Positions 10,500 through 21,639 are shown, numbered from the stretch's first letter. The stretch is 64,000 nucleotides of DNA from Trichobilharzia szidati (GCA_944472155.2 OX235272.1:105406020-105470019); one strand, 5' to 3'. Numbers and translations are program-made. The notes: generated from the letters alone by a model not told the origin.

Positions 10500-11555
10500 C
10501 TTGGGCACTGTGGTAGAGTATAACTCCATTATGGATAAAATTTTATTTTGATAAATCACACAGTGTAGTGTTATACAGTAATATTTACTGATGACAACGT
10601 TTCGAGCACAAATTATTACTGCTCATAATCTCATATCAAGGCACTACTCACACAACTTTCTTGCTTCGTCGTTTATATACATGAGTAAAAATTGATGATT
10701 AGACATTTGATGAATAAAATCAAAATAAGATAAGGTAAAGTACATTTGGAAATAATAATAATATGAGTGTTATCAGTAAAATACAATAAATAAGATGTTT
10801 TCATAGTAAAATAAATAAATAACTTGTTAGAATGTTATGATGTACGTGAATTGAAATAGAATTTTAAGATTATTTATTATCCTCCTCTGATTTGACTGAC
10901 TGGTGGTAATAATATCTTCCATATCTCTGGTATTTGCATTGGGTCACTTCTATTGCGCATGTGTTTTGTTGGGTGTGTAGACTCGATGAACAAGGCAATT
11001 CAGTAATCAATCTCTCTCTCTCACCTACCTATATAACTCTTTAGAATTTTAACTCTCTCCCACCCACCCTATTGTGCGATTGTGTGTTAATGCATGAATG
11101 CAGTGCAATTTCTGAGCCTTTTTTTAAATTACTTATCTCCGTGGGATTAATCATTTTAACCTTAGTTAAATTCTTATATTCTGACAACCTGACAATCCCC
11201 GCCCGATCTACTAATTTGACCTATGTAGTTCACCTTACTCACAGTCACTGCAAGGTATTTTGTAAATGATATTATTTTGTCTAATTGGATCAACAGACAA
11301 CGTCATTTAACCTACAGAGCTTGTCCCTGCCTACCTGGGTGAGTTTGTAGGTAAGAATGCCAGACTGATTCCTGTTTTATTGTCAAATGTTTAATGAATT
11401 TTTACTCATGTGTGAGTAGTGCCTTGATATGAGATTATGAACAGTAATGATTTGTGTTCGAAACGTGGTCATCATTAGTAAATATTACTGTATAACAGCA
11501 CTACACTGTGTGATTTTATCAAAATAAATTTTATTCATAAGAGTGTTTTCATTAA
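10500..11555 (-). mobile_element. PLE-II copy with inverted termini
   Basis: Left terminus at 10500-10690 on the minus strand, starting with the gtataaaacttgggcactgt block. 10880-11400 is the decayed GIY-YIG region on the minus strand (recognisable pieces: ttccatatctctgg, caatctctctctctcac). An inverted terminus follows at about 11400-11555 (gagtagtgccttgatatgag, gtgttcgaaacgtgg, cactgtgtgatttt). The two ends are imperfect reverse complements over about 150 bp. No open frame survives. I found no convincing target duplication. Confidence 0.65.
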
Positions 11556-11796
11556 TGTCCAAAATGGGGATTATTCATGAATTGTTTGTTTGTCTCTTAT
11601 CTCGAAAAGATTCAAAATGTCACTTCACTGCTCAAAGATTTACTTCATCTTACTTATAGATTTTCCAGTTTGTGTTCAAAATAAGTGTAAGAGAGACCTT
11701 TATTTTCAGTTTTTGTTTTCAAATATGCCTCTTTCCGTAGCTACACACATAAACTGAAATACACAGTGTTGGTAGATAACAGAGGAAGGTTATGTG

Positions 11797-12785
11797 TCAT
11801 TGACATTATTATTATTATTGTCACTACCACTACTATTAATATTTATTTTAGTTTTACATTTCCTTACCTACTTCCTGATTAATTCACCAGGATAATTATT
11901 ACGTTTCAAAGCTTCTCTTAATAACTACCCCGATAAATTAGTCAGAAAGTATGTAGGGAAATGTAAAACTAAAATAAATAATGATAGTAGAAATAGTGAT
12001 AATAATAGTAATAATACTGATGACGACACGCATGTCAAATATGCGCAAGATAATGACAACACCAACAATAAGGAATCTAAATCATCAGTAGTACTTCCAT
12101 ACAAGGAAGGAACCTCGGAAACCCTACGCAGAATTCTTAACAAGGAAGGCAGGAATATAAGTGGCTGGCACTCAAACCACCCACAAACTCAATTAGAAAC
12201 AAGCTTTGTCGGTTGATGGATCCTGTGGAGCCTTTAAAACAAAACAATTTAGTTTATCTAATACACTGCCTATAATGATTGTCAGGTCAAATACATAGAT
12301 CAAAGTAGTAGAACGGAATCAGTGGGTCAGTCAGTCATACTAGCAGAGCACAAAAACCTAGCACCGAAATCAAGTTTAGTTGACCTGACACTAAGATAAG
12401 AAATCTGAAGAATAGTTCAACTATAGCACTACACTAAATGCAGTTACACACAACCATACAAATAGGCTGGATGGGATAACATGACACTTATAAAATCTAA
12501 TATAACTAACATGGTGGAGGGAGAGATTGATAACTGAAGCTCGATTCATCGAATCGACTGAAGAGGATACGAGTAATAGGAATGATTTAACACCTGTCCA
12601 GTCGGTTACCCCTACGACCAATAGGATAGAACAAAGAAAACTATAAAACTGAAGTTTCGAATTCATGTGATTATAATTGATGAAGTGATTATGAACGATA
12701 AATAAATTGTGTTCGAAACGTGATCCAGTGAATAATAATACTGTTTCATAACTGTGTGATGAAACTAATATGCAATTGCTTGATT
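11797..12785 (+). mobile_element. PLE-II copy: inverted linker stub joined to sense linker and GIY-YIG
   Basis: 11920-11797 reads on the minus strand as the linker (EALKRNNYPGELIRK). At 11921 the same linker starts again on the plus strand (NYPDKLVRKYVGKCKTK), then VVLPYKEGTSETLRRILN, then a frameshifted GIY-YIG domain (ADCQVKYIGQSS-type at about 12270-12300; EHKNLAPKSSLVDL at 12337-12380) and the terminus with tgtgttcgaaacgtgatcca. The inverted stub plus 5'-truncated sense copy is the layout seen in the TSD-flanked PLEs. Confidence 0.7.
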
Positions 12786-12789
12786 ACAG

Positions 12790-13985
12790 CCTAAAGAAAT
12801 TATTATTAAGTTCGTGTACAGAAAAGTTTTAACATACTTGCAAATCTGACATGTTGTCAGTTGGCAGGAGGTTCCGGAATCAGTGAACAGTGCTCAGAAA
12901 ATTACGCTTGTGTAGTTTTTGCCCAGGGAGTTCAATTTTAAACAAAGTGAATGTATGCATGCATACAATGATAAAGGAGTTACATAAAGAAGATGAGTAG
13001 GGTATAAGATGACGAGTGACTAATAAATTAAGTAACATTTGAGTACGTCACTAGCCAGAGCCTATTCTGCAGCTAGCTAATTTGGTTCCCGTTTATCGGA
13101 CTGCATGCCCCTTAATGCAGTCAAAAGTCGACAGATACTCTTCTCTTGTTAACTCTAACTATGTATAGAAAATTTACTTGTATCTGTGGGGGCTGTTACA
13201 TTGGGAGAACAGAGTGAAGGGGGGTCAGTGGGGAACAAATGCTTACAATAGTGCCATTACCAGACATCTCCTTCATATGGGTCATGGAGTAAATATCGCA
13301 AAGATCGTTCAATAGGCAAAAGAGTTAAAATTCGCCTCATGTTTGCCAAAGCAATATCCGTCAAGGGCCTGAAACACGATTTATGTGTTCAGAAAGAAGC
13401 CATTACGAGTCTTTCCTTGTTCTGTCAAGTAACTGGATGTCTTCATTACCTCTCTCTTTCATTTGATTACGTAATCTCTAGGTTTTAACCTCAACCCACC
13501 CACCTTGATATACTGTAAATGTGCTTGTCTCTTGTTTCTATGATTTGAGTTGAATTCAGTACATTGTTACCTAATTTATTAGTCACTCATCATCTTACAC
13601 ATCTCTCATCTTTATTAAGTAACTCCTTTATCATTGTATGCATGCCCACATTTACTTTGTTTAAACTTGAACTCCCTGTGCAAAAACTATATAAGCGTAA
13701 TTTTCTGAGCACTGTTCACTAATTCGGGAACGTGTTATCAACTGACATTACGTAAAATTTGCAAGTATGTTAAAACTTTTCTGTACACGAACTTAATAAT
13801 AATGTCTTCAGCTTGTGAGCAAGCAGTTTATGAGAAGTCAACGAAATAAGCGATGATGGTGCCATGTTGTATTCTGCACAAACCACTGATGTTCTTGCTT
13901 TATTCAAATTTACAAAAGGGGAATAAATGTACGAATTAATTTCTGATAAAATGTTATGCATTTTTGAAAAGGAATAAATAAAATT
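12790..13985 (+). mobile_element. PLE-V copy with about 240-bp inverted arms
   Basis: Left arm about 12790-13030 (minus sense), right arm about 13560-13800 (plus sense): gttaaaacttttctgtacac, caattttctgagcactgttc, tgtatgcatgc blocks in mirror order. Between them, 13130-13440 is a decayed plus-strand GIY-YIG domain (KFTCICGGCYIGRTE at 13160-13215, VNIAKIV, CVQKEAITSLSLF near 13390-13430). The right tail continues through a TGATGAGAAGTCAACGAAAT block at 13845 to about 13985. Confidence 0.7.
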
Positions 13986-13989
13986 AGAA

Positions 13990-14305
13990 AGAACAATACC
14001 TTAAGGGACATCGTCTCCAGTAAGTAATGTAGGGGAAAACTTTCCATTATAAAAAGTGTACCGATTCCTATCATAGTATGTTCTGTAGCGTGTGCTACTG
14101 ATAAGATTTATCAGTAGTATATATAAAGAGACATTCATCGGCCGGCATAAAATCATCGAATGCAGGGAGACAGATTTGATGTGAGTCAGAGAAAGCAAAT
14201 GATACAGCGTTGCGGAGATACATGGGAGACGTGAAAGAAATACATTGCGAAGGAAGGGTAGAAGTAGCAGGCACAACACGGAAGATCTGTGCACAAATGG
14301 TGCGT
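13990..14305. other. No gene seen
   Basis: AT-rich sequence between a PLE-V end and a LINE-B 3' end. No coding-like frame, structural RNA or recognisable repeat is visible apart from a short TTA run at 14312-14325 that belongs to the LINE-B tail. Confidence 0.5.
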
Positions 14306-15290
14306 TGAAGATATTATTATTATTGTTCCTTTCCTTTCCTAAGGAACATAGGGCTTCAACCGCGCACGTCTCCATTGCGTTCGGTTCTCCGCCAACGTTT
14401 TCATCACCTGGATCCACGTCTGCCCACATGCTTTCATCTCCGCTTCGCATAACCTCCTCCTCCATGTCACCCTCGCACTGACCACCAACTAACTCGCCGC
14501 TTGCCATTCGGGTTCCATTCGAGCGATGGCTTGGCGTGTGATGTCACTCACTTGATGGTTTGTTTCCACAGAGTATGGCCAATCCACCTCCATTTCTTCC
14601 TGCATATTTGTTGCACAGTTGGTTCCTGCTGAGTTGGTTCGCTGAATGCCAGAGACCCCTGTTGCTGAGCTTTTCTGGTCATCTGATCTTGAGTAGTATT
14701 GAACGAAGACAGCTGTTGATGAAGATCTGTAGTTTGTTCGAAGTGCCCTTTGTGACGCGGCGTGGCGCCAAGTCTCTGATCCGTGTAGTAAGTAGCACTG
14801 AATTCACATTGGAGTTGAGAACTCTGATCTTATTTTTCATGCTGAGTGGTGTTCATCTCCACATAGACTTGATAGTAATAAAAGCTTGCCTTGCTTTCCC
14901 TATACTTGCTTTGATATATCCTTATCAGTTCCGTCCGCCTGTAGTTGAAACGATGCTTCCCAGGTAGGTAGGTAGGTAGAAGGAGGTTGCTTCTTTCAGA
15001 TTTCTCACATTTATGCTGATCGTTGTCTGTTGCTGCTGCTGCTGGCCAGGAATCTTCATCACCCCTGTTTTCTCTATGTTCACCTGAAGTGAAGTACTAT
15101 CTTTGATGCTTCTTCTTCCAACTTGTTGCTTTTCACTTGCATATCTTCCAGTTTGTGGGAAATCAGACATATATCACTCGGTGAAGTCCAGATCCTCCAA
15201 GTTTTTGTGTGAGTCTATTTTATGACTGTTTCCTCGCTGCCCGCTATCTGTCTGTCGCAATCAGGAAATTAATCATTGGAGATAGTAGGC
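14306..15290 (-). mobile_element. LINE-B 3' fragment
   Basis: Minus strand. The end of the RT (ISDFPQTGRYASEKQQVGRR region, upstream of VNIEKTGVMKIPG at about 15090-15040) is followed by the SLLYG/ETW block (decayed), the RWPE block and the 3' terminal WRRGxxEEVM and NAMETCAVEALCSLGKE motifs at 14500-14330, with a TAA tail at 14312-14325. Several frameshifts. The same order is seen at 21900, 30425, 48085 and 54390. Confidence 0.75.
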
Positions 15291-16020
15291 AGAGATAGTA
15301 GGTGTTGAAGATAAGGTGTGCATAATTTCGCCTATATAGAGATATCAAATTCCAAATAAACATTCCTTTACTAAGTCTCTCGTCGTCTACCGTTACAGTT
15401 CCATAGAAAGCTTGTTTAACGAAAGAGGCCTAGGTACAGCAGTGTCGAAGATAGATATGTAATCTAGGAAGGTACACCGAAGGTATTTAGTACACTTATC
15501 CAAACTGGAGACAATATTATGATGTAAGACAGCAGTGGCTTCTAGTCACCACCGACTATCTCTACTCAGTGAATTTATCAAATGATAAACAAACATATTA
15601 AAACGTTTAGTTTTAATTGTTTTGTTTTTTAACGGAAACTTTTTCTGAGTCATTGATAAACAAAATGAGTCACAACCCACATATACCAGCATACTTCTAT
15701 GGCATCATATCACACTATGACATGGAATTTTCTAATGAAATTTAAACATGACAGTTAACTTACAAACAAATTACCATCATGTGATGTAACTAACCACTTC
15801 TCATTCAATCTAGATGACATAACAGCCTTGTTTATTTGTAGTCATGAGCACAATTTTCTTTATCTTCTTTATTTTTCATTACTCATCATCACTGGCCACA
15901 TGTAAATTCTAGTTAGTCACATATCAAAGTGATATTACATAATCTAAGATGTTGATATGACTTCATTCCATTGTTTGGTTCTAACCTTTTTAAAGAAAAG
16001 TTCAGTATGTTATATGATTG
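15291..16020. other. No gene seen
   Basis: About 730 bp of AT-rich sequence with no open frame above noise and no match to the other repeats in this window. Confidence 0.5.
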
Positions 16021-16110
16021 ATGTTGGCTTACAAGAGGTGCGTTTCGTCCCATTTTGGGACTCATCCTCTGGTATCTAACTTATTCAGAGTTCAGTATGC
16101 TTAACAATCG
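16020..16110 (-). repeat. SINE-3 fragment with hammerhead-like hairpin
   Basis: On the minus strand (16074-16031) it reads CCAGAG, GATGA, GTCCC-AAAA-TGGGAC, GAAAC, GCACC, CTCTTG. The GTCCC/GGGAC helix II and GAAA box match the S. mansoni alpha-type hammerhead, and CCAGAG can pair with CTCTTG as helix I. The CU of the CUGAUGA box is lost, so activity is unlikely. Confidence 0.5.
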
Positions 16111-16329
16111 ACATCAAATGACTGATAGCAGGTAACAATGGAAATATGAGGATGTGTTTTTTATTCTTGTATTCTGGATTCATATATGTAGGCAGTGAAT
16201 AGTGGTGTCACATATCCAGATAGTACTGATTCAAACTTCAGAAAATGATCCGTGAAACTGACTTTGGTATGACTTGTGATTTTCGTGTGATATGTATGGG
16301 CTTCACTGACTGATTATGTACTGAAAATA

Positions 16330-16462
16330 AAAACAAATGATTCAGCGAAGAGACTCTTTTCAAAAAATTTATCATCAAGCTGTACAACCGTATATATATA
16401 TATATATGTTTTTAAGAAGTTATATCTGGTGAGGGAATTGAATCATAGGTGTGAATGCATAA

Positions 16463-16547
<85 letters not shown>

Positions 16548-17240
16548 TGAAATGCAATTAAAACGAAAATGTTTGTGATTATAATCGTAGTTAAATGTCA
16601 AGTGGCAAAGCAAATTAATGTCATATATAGAATAATTCATAGGATGTATAGAACTTGTAAGGAGTGTACAGTTATAGGATTAGTAAGCAAATCGAATAAA
16701 ATAAAAACGTTACATAACATTGTGTGAAATTTGATAAAATAGAGGGACAAGATCCCGCAGTTGACCAACTCTATGTGCGTTTATCAATTCACCTACTCGT
16801 GTGGAACTGGGTATATTGGTCGTTCGACTCGAGTTTTGTCCAAGAGGGTGCAAGAACACTATCCTGCATGGTAATTACGAAGAGGTGGAAGTGGAGCAAT
16901 AAGAAGCGCGATCATTGAACATCTGGTCGATAGTGATCACCATGTCTCTACAGCCTCCACATTTAAAGTCATCTACAAGACGAAAAGTAATTTGCCCAAA
17001 TCACTACGCATCCGACACTCATTTGTATTGCTGAAGCCATCTTGAGCTATTGAAACAGAAAAGCTAGATCTCTGTATACAGAAAAAGTTGGTTCAACCCC
17101 TCCAACTTTCATGGTCTTAATCCCTCTATGCTAAAGTATGATAATCCCCATTCATATTTTGACTCCCCCATATATGTACGATTGTATAGCATGATAATAA
17201 ATTCGTCGAAAAGAATCTCTTCGCTGAATCACTTGTTTTG
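16330..17240 (+). mobile_element. PLE-I copy with inverted hammerhead-bearing ends
   Basis: Left end 16339-16392 (minus sense: TTGATGA, GAAAAGAGTCTCTT, CGCTGAATC) and right end 17179-17230 (plus sense: ATGATAA, GTCGAAAAG, CTCTTCGCTGAATC) are inverted copies; the similarity extends into cacttgttttgatttt. The interior holds 3' untranslated sequence (16400-16740), a long simple repeat, then a plus-strand GIY-YIG remnant at 16745-17110 (CAFINSPTRVELGILVVRLE-type frames; RKSNLPKSLRIRHS; EKLDLCIQKKLVQPLQLSWS) with shifts. No RT. Confidence 0.7.
16461..16548. repeat. Compound trinucleotide microsatellite
   Basis: An uninterrupted run of AAT repeats (16461-16503) passes directly into AGT repeats (16504-16546), one base different per unit. 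It lies inside PLE-I 3' untranslated sequence, where the sister copies have only two to four AAT units (6745-6757 and 46424-46436), so it expanded after insertion. Confidence 0.9.
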
Positions 17241-17425
17241 ATTTTCTAATTGCAAGTTAATCAACATCCGCTAAAAGACCTGTTTTATCCTTATTTAAGA
17301 TTCCATATTACCAAGTAATTATGAGTCTACCAGTTAGGATACTAACTTACTAATGCAAGTATCCTAATGTTCTCTGATTATTAGAATGGATAGAAACTTA
17401 AGTATGTTCAACAATACAATAAGAA

Positions 17426-18254
17426 TTGAAAACATTTATTTCCCGATACGAATTTACAACAAACTATAAAAGTTAATAAAGCGGGATTTAATGAATTCAT
17501 CAAATTTCAGTAGAACTCGTCAGCTGAATACTCTACATACACGGATATATATTCTGTTGAAATTACATTGGGAGATATAAGACTGATAAGTAAGCAAAAT
17601 ACATTGAATTAGTCATGCAGAAAGACAGGTGCGAATGTTTTCCAGGTCATGTTAAAATAGATAAGAGGAGAGAGAGTATGAGAGATTAAAATTAAAAGGC
17701 ATCACGCTTCAATTACATCACTTAGATAAACAATTAGTCATTAGAGAATATAAAAAGAATTGCAAACAGAGTAATATCAATAGTAATAGTTATAATAACA
17801 ATAATAATAATAAGAGGTAGAATAATGAGTAAAACGTATTACCATGGTAGATTCAGAGTCACGACCATTTCCTCTTGTACACAGAGACCTGGTTTATAAA
17901 CTCGAATTGCACAAGCCTCCTCGGCAATTGCAAACATCTTCTTGTTTCTTTATCTGCTGATAATAGTGAATGACTTGACCGCGTCGATAGCGTAATGCAA
18001 TTTATCTTAATTTTGATCTCTCATATTCTCTCTCTCTCTCCTTATCTATTTAAACATGACCTGGAAAATATTCGCACCTGTCTATCTGCATGACTAATTC
18101 AATGTAGTTTGTTTACTTATCAGTCTTATATCTCCCAATGTAATTTCAACAGAATATATATCCGTGTATGTAGAGTATTCAGCTGACGAGTTCTACCGAA
18201 ATTTGATGAATTCATTAAATCCTGCTTTATTAACTTTTATTGCTTGTTTTAAAC
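17426..18254 (-). mobile_element. PLE-VI: short foldback PLE with 10-bp target duplication
   Basis: Inverted arms of about 235 bp at 17465-17700 and 18005-18241 (agttaataaagc / gctttattaact outermost). The middle (17860-17950, minus strand) encodes only the end of a GIY-YIG domain: KKMFAIAEEACAIRVYKPGLCVQE. ACAATAAGAA flanks it at 17416-17425 and 18255-18264. The arms contain CAGCTGACGAG...CTGAAAT in the minus sense, a possible decayed hammerhead core. Confidence 0.65.
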
Positions 18255-18539
18255 ACAATAAGAAGATCTAGTTTATGTGAAATGTACAATGTGAATTTAC
18301 GCAGCACGTCTCGGACATTCTGATCACACACACACGAGTACTTATCATACACAGTTATATAGAAGGCAAGAAAGCATGAATCATTACAATACAGGTCAGA
18401 TTGTGTACGGGTCAAGGTCACAAATAAGGGGTAGGGAGATGACTCAAAGGTTTGGGTAAGAAAGAAAGAAAGAAAGTGTTTTCGACGTATTCATTTACGC
18501 AACATATAACTTACCACAGACAGAAGTACCATCTACAAC
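18255..18539. other. No gene seen
   Basis: No recognisable repeat; a short AAAG run lies at 18459-18476. Confidence 0.4.
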
Positions 18540-19850
18540 AAAGTGTAGAACACTTGGACACTGTGGTGGTAGAATGCAATTCCTTTCACATTAGATAAGT
18601 TTATTTTAAATATCACACAGTCATGATGATGATGCAGTATTAACAACTGGATGTGACGAGGTTTCCAGCAAAAATTATTGCCACTCATAATCATATCAAT
18701 TTTAGTCACACGGTTTCATAATTTGTCTTATACATATATTTTCTGTCTATTCTGTCTCTGGCAGGGACAAGGGTTGAACGTATTTCTTTTGGACACATAG
18801 CGTGGGTTTGAGCTTTTGAATGGCTAGTGCCTCGGCTATGTCCAGATGTCTTAATTTTACTCCCTTTGATAGGTTTGATCGAATCTTGTATAATATTTTG
18901 AAGGATTTTTTGAATGGCGCTGAATATCCTGAGTTGACCAGATGTTCTGTCACTGAACCGCATACACGTTTTTGGTCTCCCTTTACTAACCAGACTGGGT
19001 AATGTTCACGAGCGCGTTTTCCAAGTCAGCGCATGGTACGGCTGATGTACTCAGCTCCGCAAGAGCAAGTAAACTGGTATATACACGTTGAAGTGGCCCA
19101 ATGCGACAGTTTGTCTTTCGCGTTCTGGTTGAACAGTTTCTTGTAGGAAAACGTTAGTCGTAGGCTCGTGGCGAAGTATGTCTTCCTCAGAGATTTACAG
19201 AGGCGTTTACGAGGGATTTCTGCTTCAGTGTCACTTTTGAATTCTAAATTAAGCAGAACTATCTTCTTCGGGACGAATTGAACTTGTTCGGGAGTCTTCT
19301 TTGATTTGAGATTCTTGTCTATGAACCTCAGCGGAAAACCGTTTTCCACCAGGGTTCTTCAGAGAATACTCAGTTCTTCTTCAATCACCTCCTCGTTGCA
19401 TATCTTCCGAATCCTCGAGGAGAAAGTGTATATCAGGTTTCTATTTCTGCTTAGGGGAACGAAGCTTTGGAAATTGATGTATTGCCATTCCATGTGGGCT
19501 TTTTGTATATGAACCTTTTCAGAGAGTTGTCGGCGTTTCTTGTCAGATGGATGTCGAGGAAGTGAAACATTCCATCGGCTTCAGCCTCAAGAGTAAAGTC
19601 GACTTTTTGGTGGGCATTGTTGAAGATTTGAAGTAAGTTTTCAAGGTTCAAGTTCTCATCACAAATGATGAAAGTGTCATCAATGTATCTCTTGTAGAGA
19701 CGAAGATCGTCGATAGTTGATGATAAGGAGTTGTTTTCGAGGCTGGCCATAAAACGGTCGGCTAGGAGTGGTCCAAGTGGAGAGCCCATTGCTACGCCAT
19801 CTGTTTGCCTGTAGATTTCATCGTTCTGTCTCTCCAACTTCCCTTCGTTG
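18540..19850 (-). mobile_element. PLE-I copy, RT palm to 3' terminus
   Basis: Minus strand: RT fragment 19837-19451, linker and GIY-YIG N-terminal part 19349-19026, GIY-YIG C-terminal part 18953-18747 (MTEHLVNSGYSAPF, IAEALAIQKLKPTLCVQKK), then a terminus at 18720-18540 containing cacttggacactgtggtggt and a hammerhead-region-like gatgtgacgaggtttccagc. At least two frameshifts separate the frames. A matching inverted terminus lies at 25075-25155. Confidence 0.75.
19451..19837 (-). pseudogene. PLE-I reverse transcriptase fragment (128 aa)
   Basis: Contains the RT motif DGVAMGSPLGPLLADRFM (residues about 12-29), the catalytic box RYIDDTFII (about 49-57) with both Asp present, and the thumb-side FTLEAEADGMFHFLDIHLTR (about 81-100). 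This part copies element RNA into DNA at the nicked target. The palm N-terminal third is missing and the frame fails after KKPTWNGNTS, so the copy is inactive. Confidence 0.75.
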
Positions 19851-19854
19851 TTTG

Positions 19855-20190
19855 TTGTTCAATTATTACACAAATAAACTCAATAGTAGACGGAATTCAA
19901 TTCACTTCTGAGTTAGAAAACGAACAGGGTGAGTTGACCATGCTAGACTGTAGAATAAGACGAAAACAAGATGGTGGGTGGTTAGATAACTGGTATTTAT
20001 AGGAAACCGACACACTCTAACACAAAATACTTAAATTCTAATTCATTCCTTTCAACAGTTTGAAAAAATTTGGGCATTGGGTATATTATATTCATTATAA
20101 TAAAGGTTTTTGATAAGCTATTAGCTTTAAATAGCGAAACGTCAGTAAAAACAATATCGCTTTGTTTTTCATTCATTGGGAAATACAAAA
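19855..20190 (+). mobile_element. PLE-II thumb fragment joined to a PLE-IV-type terminus
   Basis: 19870-20035 encodes INSIVDGIQFTSELENEQ, LTMLDCRIRRKQDGG and a frameshifted YRKPTHSN block, homologous to the thumb at 1245-1088. From 20045 the sequence is a terminus shared with 53346-53480 (gtttgaaaaaatttgggcattg). Within it, 20110-20143 reads TTGATAA, GCTATT-loop-AATAGC, GAAA, CGTC, a possible hammerhead with a strong 6-bp helix II. Confidence 0.6.
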
Positions 20191-20236
20191 ACCTTTATTT
20201 TATTTCATCCTATCCAAAATGGGTAAAGATACATTT

Positions 20237-21564
20237 TAACTGATTAAAAATGCCCATAAAAATTTTCAAAAGAATGGACAGGGAGCACAGAGTACTCTTT
20301 TCGATAAATTTATTATCAGGTTCTACAATTATATATACATTATAATGAATGAATGAATTAGTCTTATGAAAGACCTTCTCAGTAACCTCTCATTTTATTG
20401 CCGATATATGGATGATACCTTCATTATTCTTTGTGATAATGGTTCTGATAGGAGTACAATAATTACTGAATTCAATGAAGTACATTCAGCTATGAAATTC
20501 ACATGAGAAGAGGAATCCCAAGACAGAATTGCTTTCCTGGATGCCCTACTTGCAAGAAAACCAGATGATAGCATTAAACAAATTTGCATAGAAAAAGCAC
20601 CTGGACAAGACAATATACACATTTTCACAGCTTTGTTCCTATAAATTACAAAAGAAATTTAGTGAAGAGCCTCAGCCATGGAGTTAGAGCTATATGCTCT
20701 GAAGAAGTAACTTAAGATGAATTAAGCATGGTATATGATACTTTAATCGAAAATAGCTATCCCGACAAATTTATCAAGAAACACATGACAAAGAAAGCGG
20801 AAAAGGACTACTCACTAACAAGAAGCTCCTTTAATATACGAATGCAATTCACAGGCGATATACCAAGTGGAACAATTAGAAAGAAATTAAGAAAATCAGT
20901 TCAAAGAAATTTTGATGCTGGCGAACTACACGTCTTATTCTCCACACGACCGATGGTGATTCCTCGGCTGAAAGATGAAGTACTCAGACTAGCTAGCCAC
21001 TTCAAATTGTATCTATCAATATAACTGCGCTTGTGGTGGGGCAAGTTATATTGGCCGTTACTCTAGACACTTGATTTTTCGCGCTCACTGGGGAACATAT
21101 CCCACTATGGCTAAGTAAAGGTGTAGTTAAAACTATTAACAGTGCAAACCGGTCACAAAGCCAGCGTAGACGAATCCTTCTCTATAATATACCGGGTGCC
21201 TAACAAATTATCAAAATCGTCGAAGCACCGCATACTCCAAACAGCAGAGGCTATTGCAATTCGCCTCAAACAACCAGTGCTCTGTGTGCAAAAGAAACAA
21301 GTCCAGCCAGCCCTTGTACTGCTCTGGCCCTCAGTAGAAACTATAAACTCGTGAATTTGTACTATTACCTTTCCTAATTCTTCTGAATTTCAGTTTATTT
21401 TATGTTGAGCTGTAATTTATCAATATTATTGATTTGATGTTATTTAAACATTAATATCGTTCATAAGAGTAATTCATTCATTCACTATAATGTATATATA
21501 ACTGTAGAGCCTGATGATGAATTTATCGAAAAGAGTACTCTTCGTTCTGTGTCCATTCTTTTGG
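20237..21564 (+). mobile_element. PLE-I copy with inverted hammerhead ends and 11-bp target duplication
   Basis: Flanked by AAGATACATTT (20226-20236 and 21565-21575). The left arm (to about 20345) and right arm (from about 21464) are inverted repeats that include the hammerhead-like block and aattcattcattca. The sense body has an RT end (CRYMDDTFIILCDN at 20400-20440; thumb FLDALLARKP), linker (ENSYPDKFIKKHMTKKAEK, 20748-20810), FNIRMQFTGDIPSGTIRKKLRKS, and a GIY-YIG domain (GASYIGR at 21037-21060, then AEAIAIRLKQPVLCVQKK, 21246-21300). Stops interrupt it. A sister copy is at 55535. Confidence 0.8.
21504..21550 (+). ncRNA. Hammerhead-like ribozyme motif with intact core (PLE-I 3' end)
   Basis: Best example in the window. 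Helix I strand GTAGAGC (21504-21510); core box CTGATGA (21511-21517); minimal helix II GA/TC around 21519-21527 with one unpaired T before it; GAA (21528-21530); self-complementary helix III AAGAGTACTCTT (21531-21542); C at 21543 as the expected cleavage nucleotide; second helix I strand GTTCTGT (21544-21550), pairing all seven positions with three wobbles. PLE elements are known to encode minimal hammerheads in their terminal repeats. The very short helix II leaves activity uncertain. Confidence 0.6.
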
Positions 21565-21639
21565 AAGATACATTTAGTTAAATGTCTATATATTCGGGCC
21601 GGAAGCCTTACTGGTGTAAGCCGGAGGATTTGAATAACT

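Noticed and set aside
10580..10630. Hammerhead in PLE-II termini (ctgatgacaacgtttcgagc)
   Set aside because: CTGATGA is present on one strand but GAAA lies on the other. On the sense strand a good hairpin precedes GAAACGTC, yet the CUGANGA box is not recognisable in any PLE-II copy.
14001..14507. Minus-strand 168-codon open frame
   Set aside because: It runs from the end of a LINE-B tail into unassigned DNA; only the first part (EEVM, NAMETCAVEALCSLGKE) is LINE-B and the rest has no protein character.
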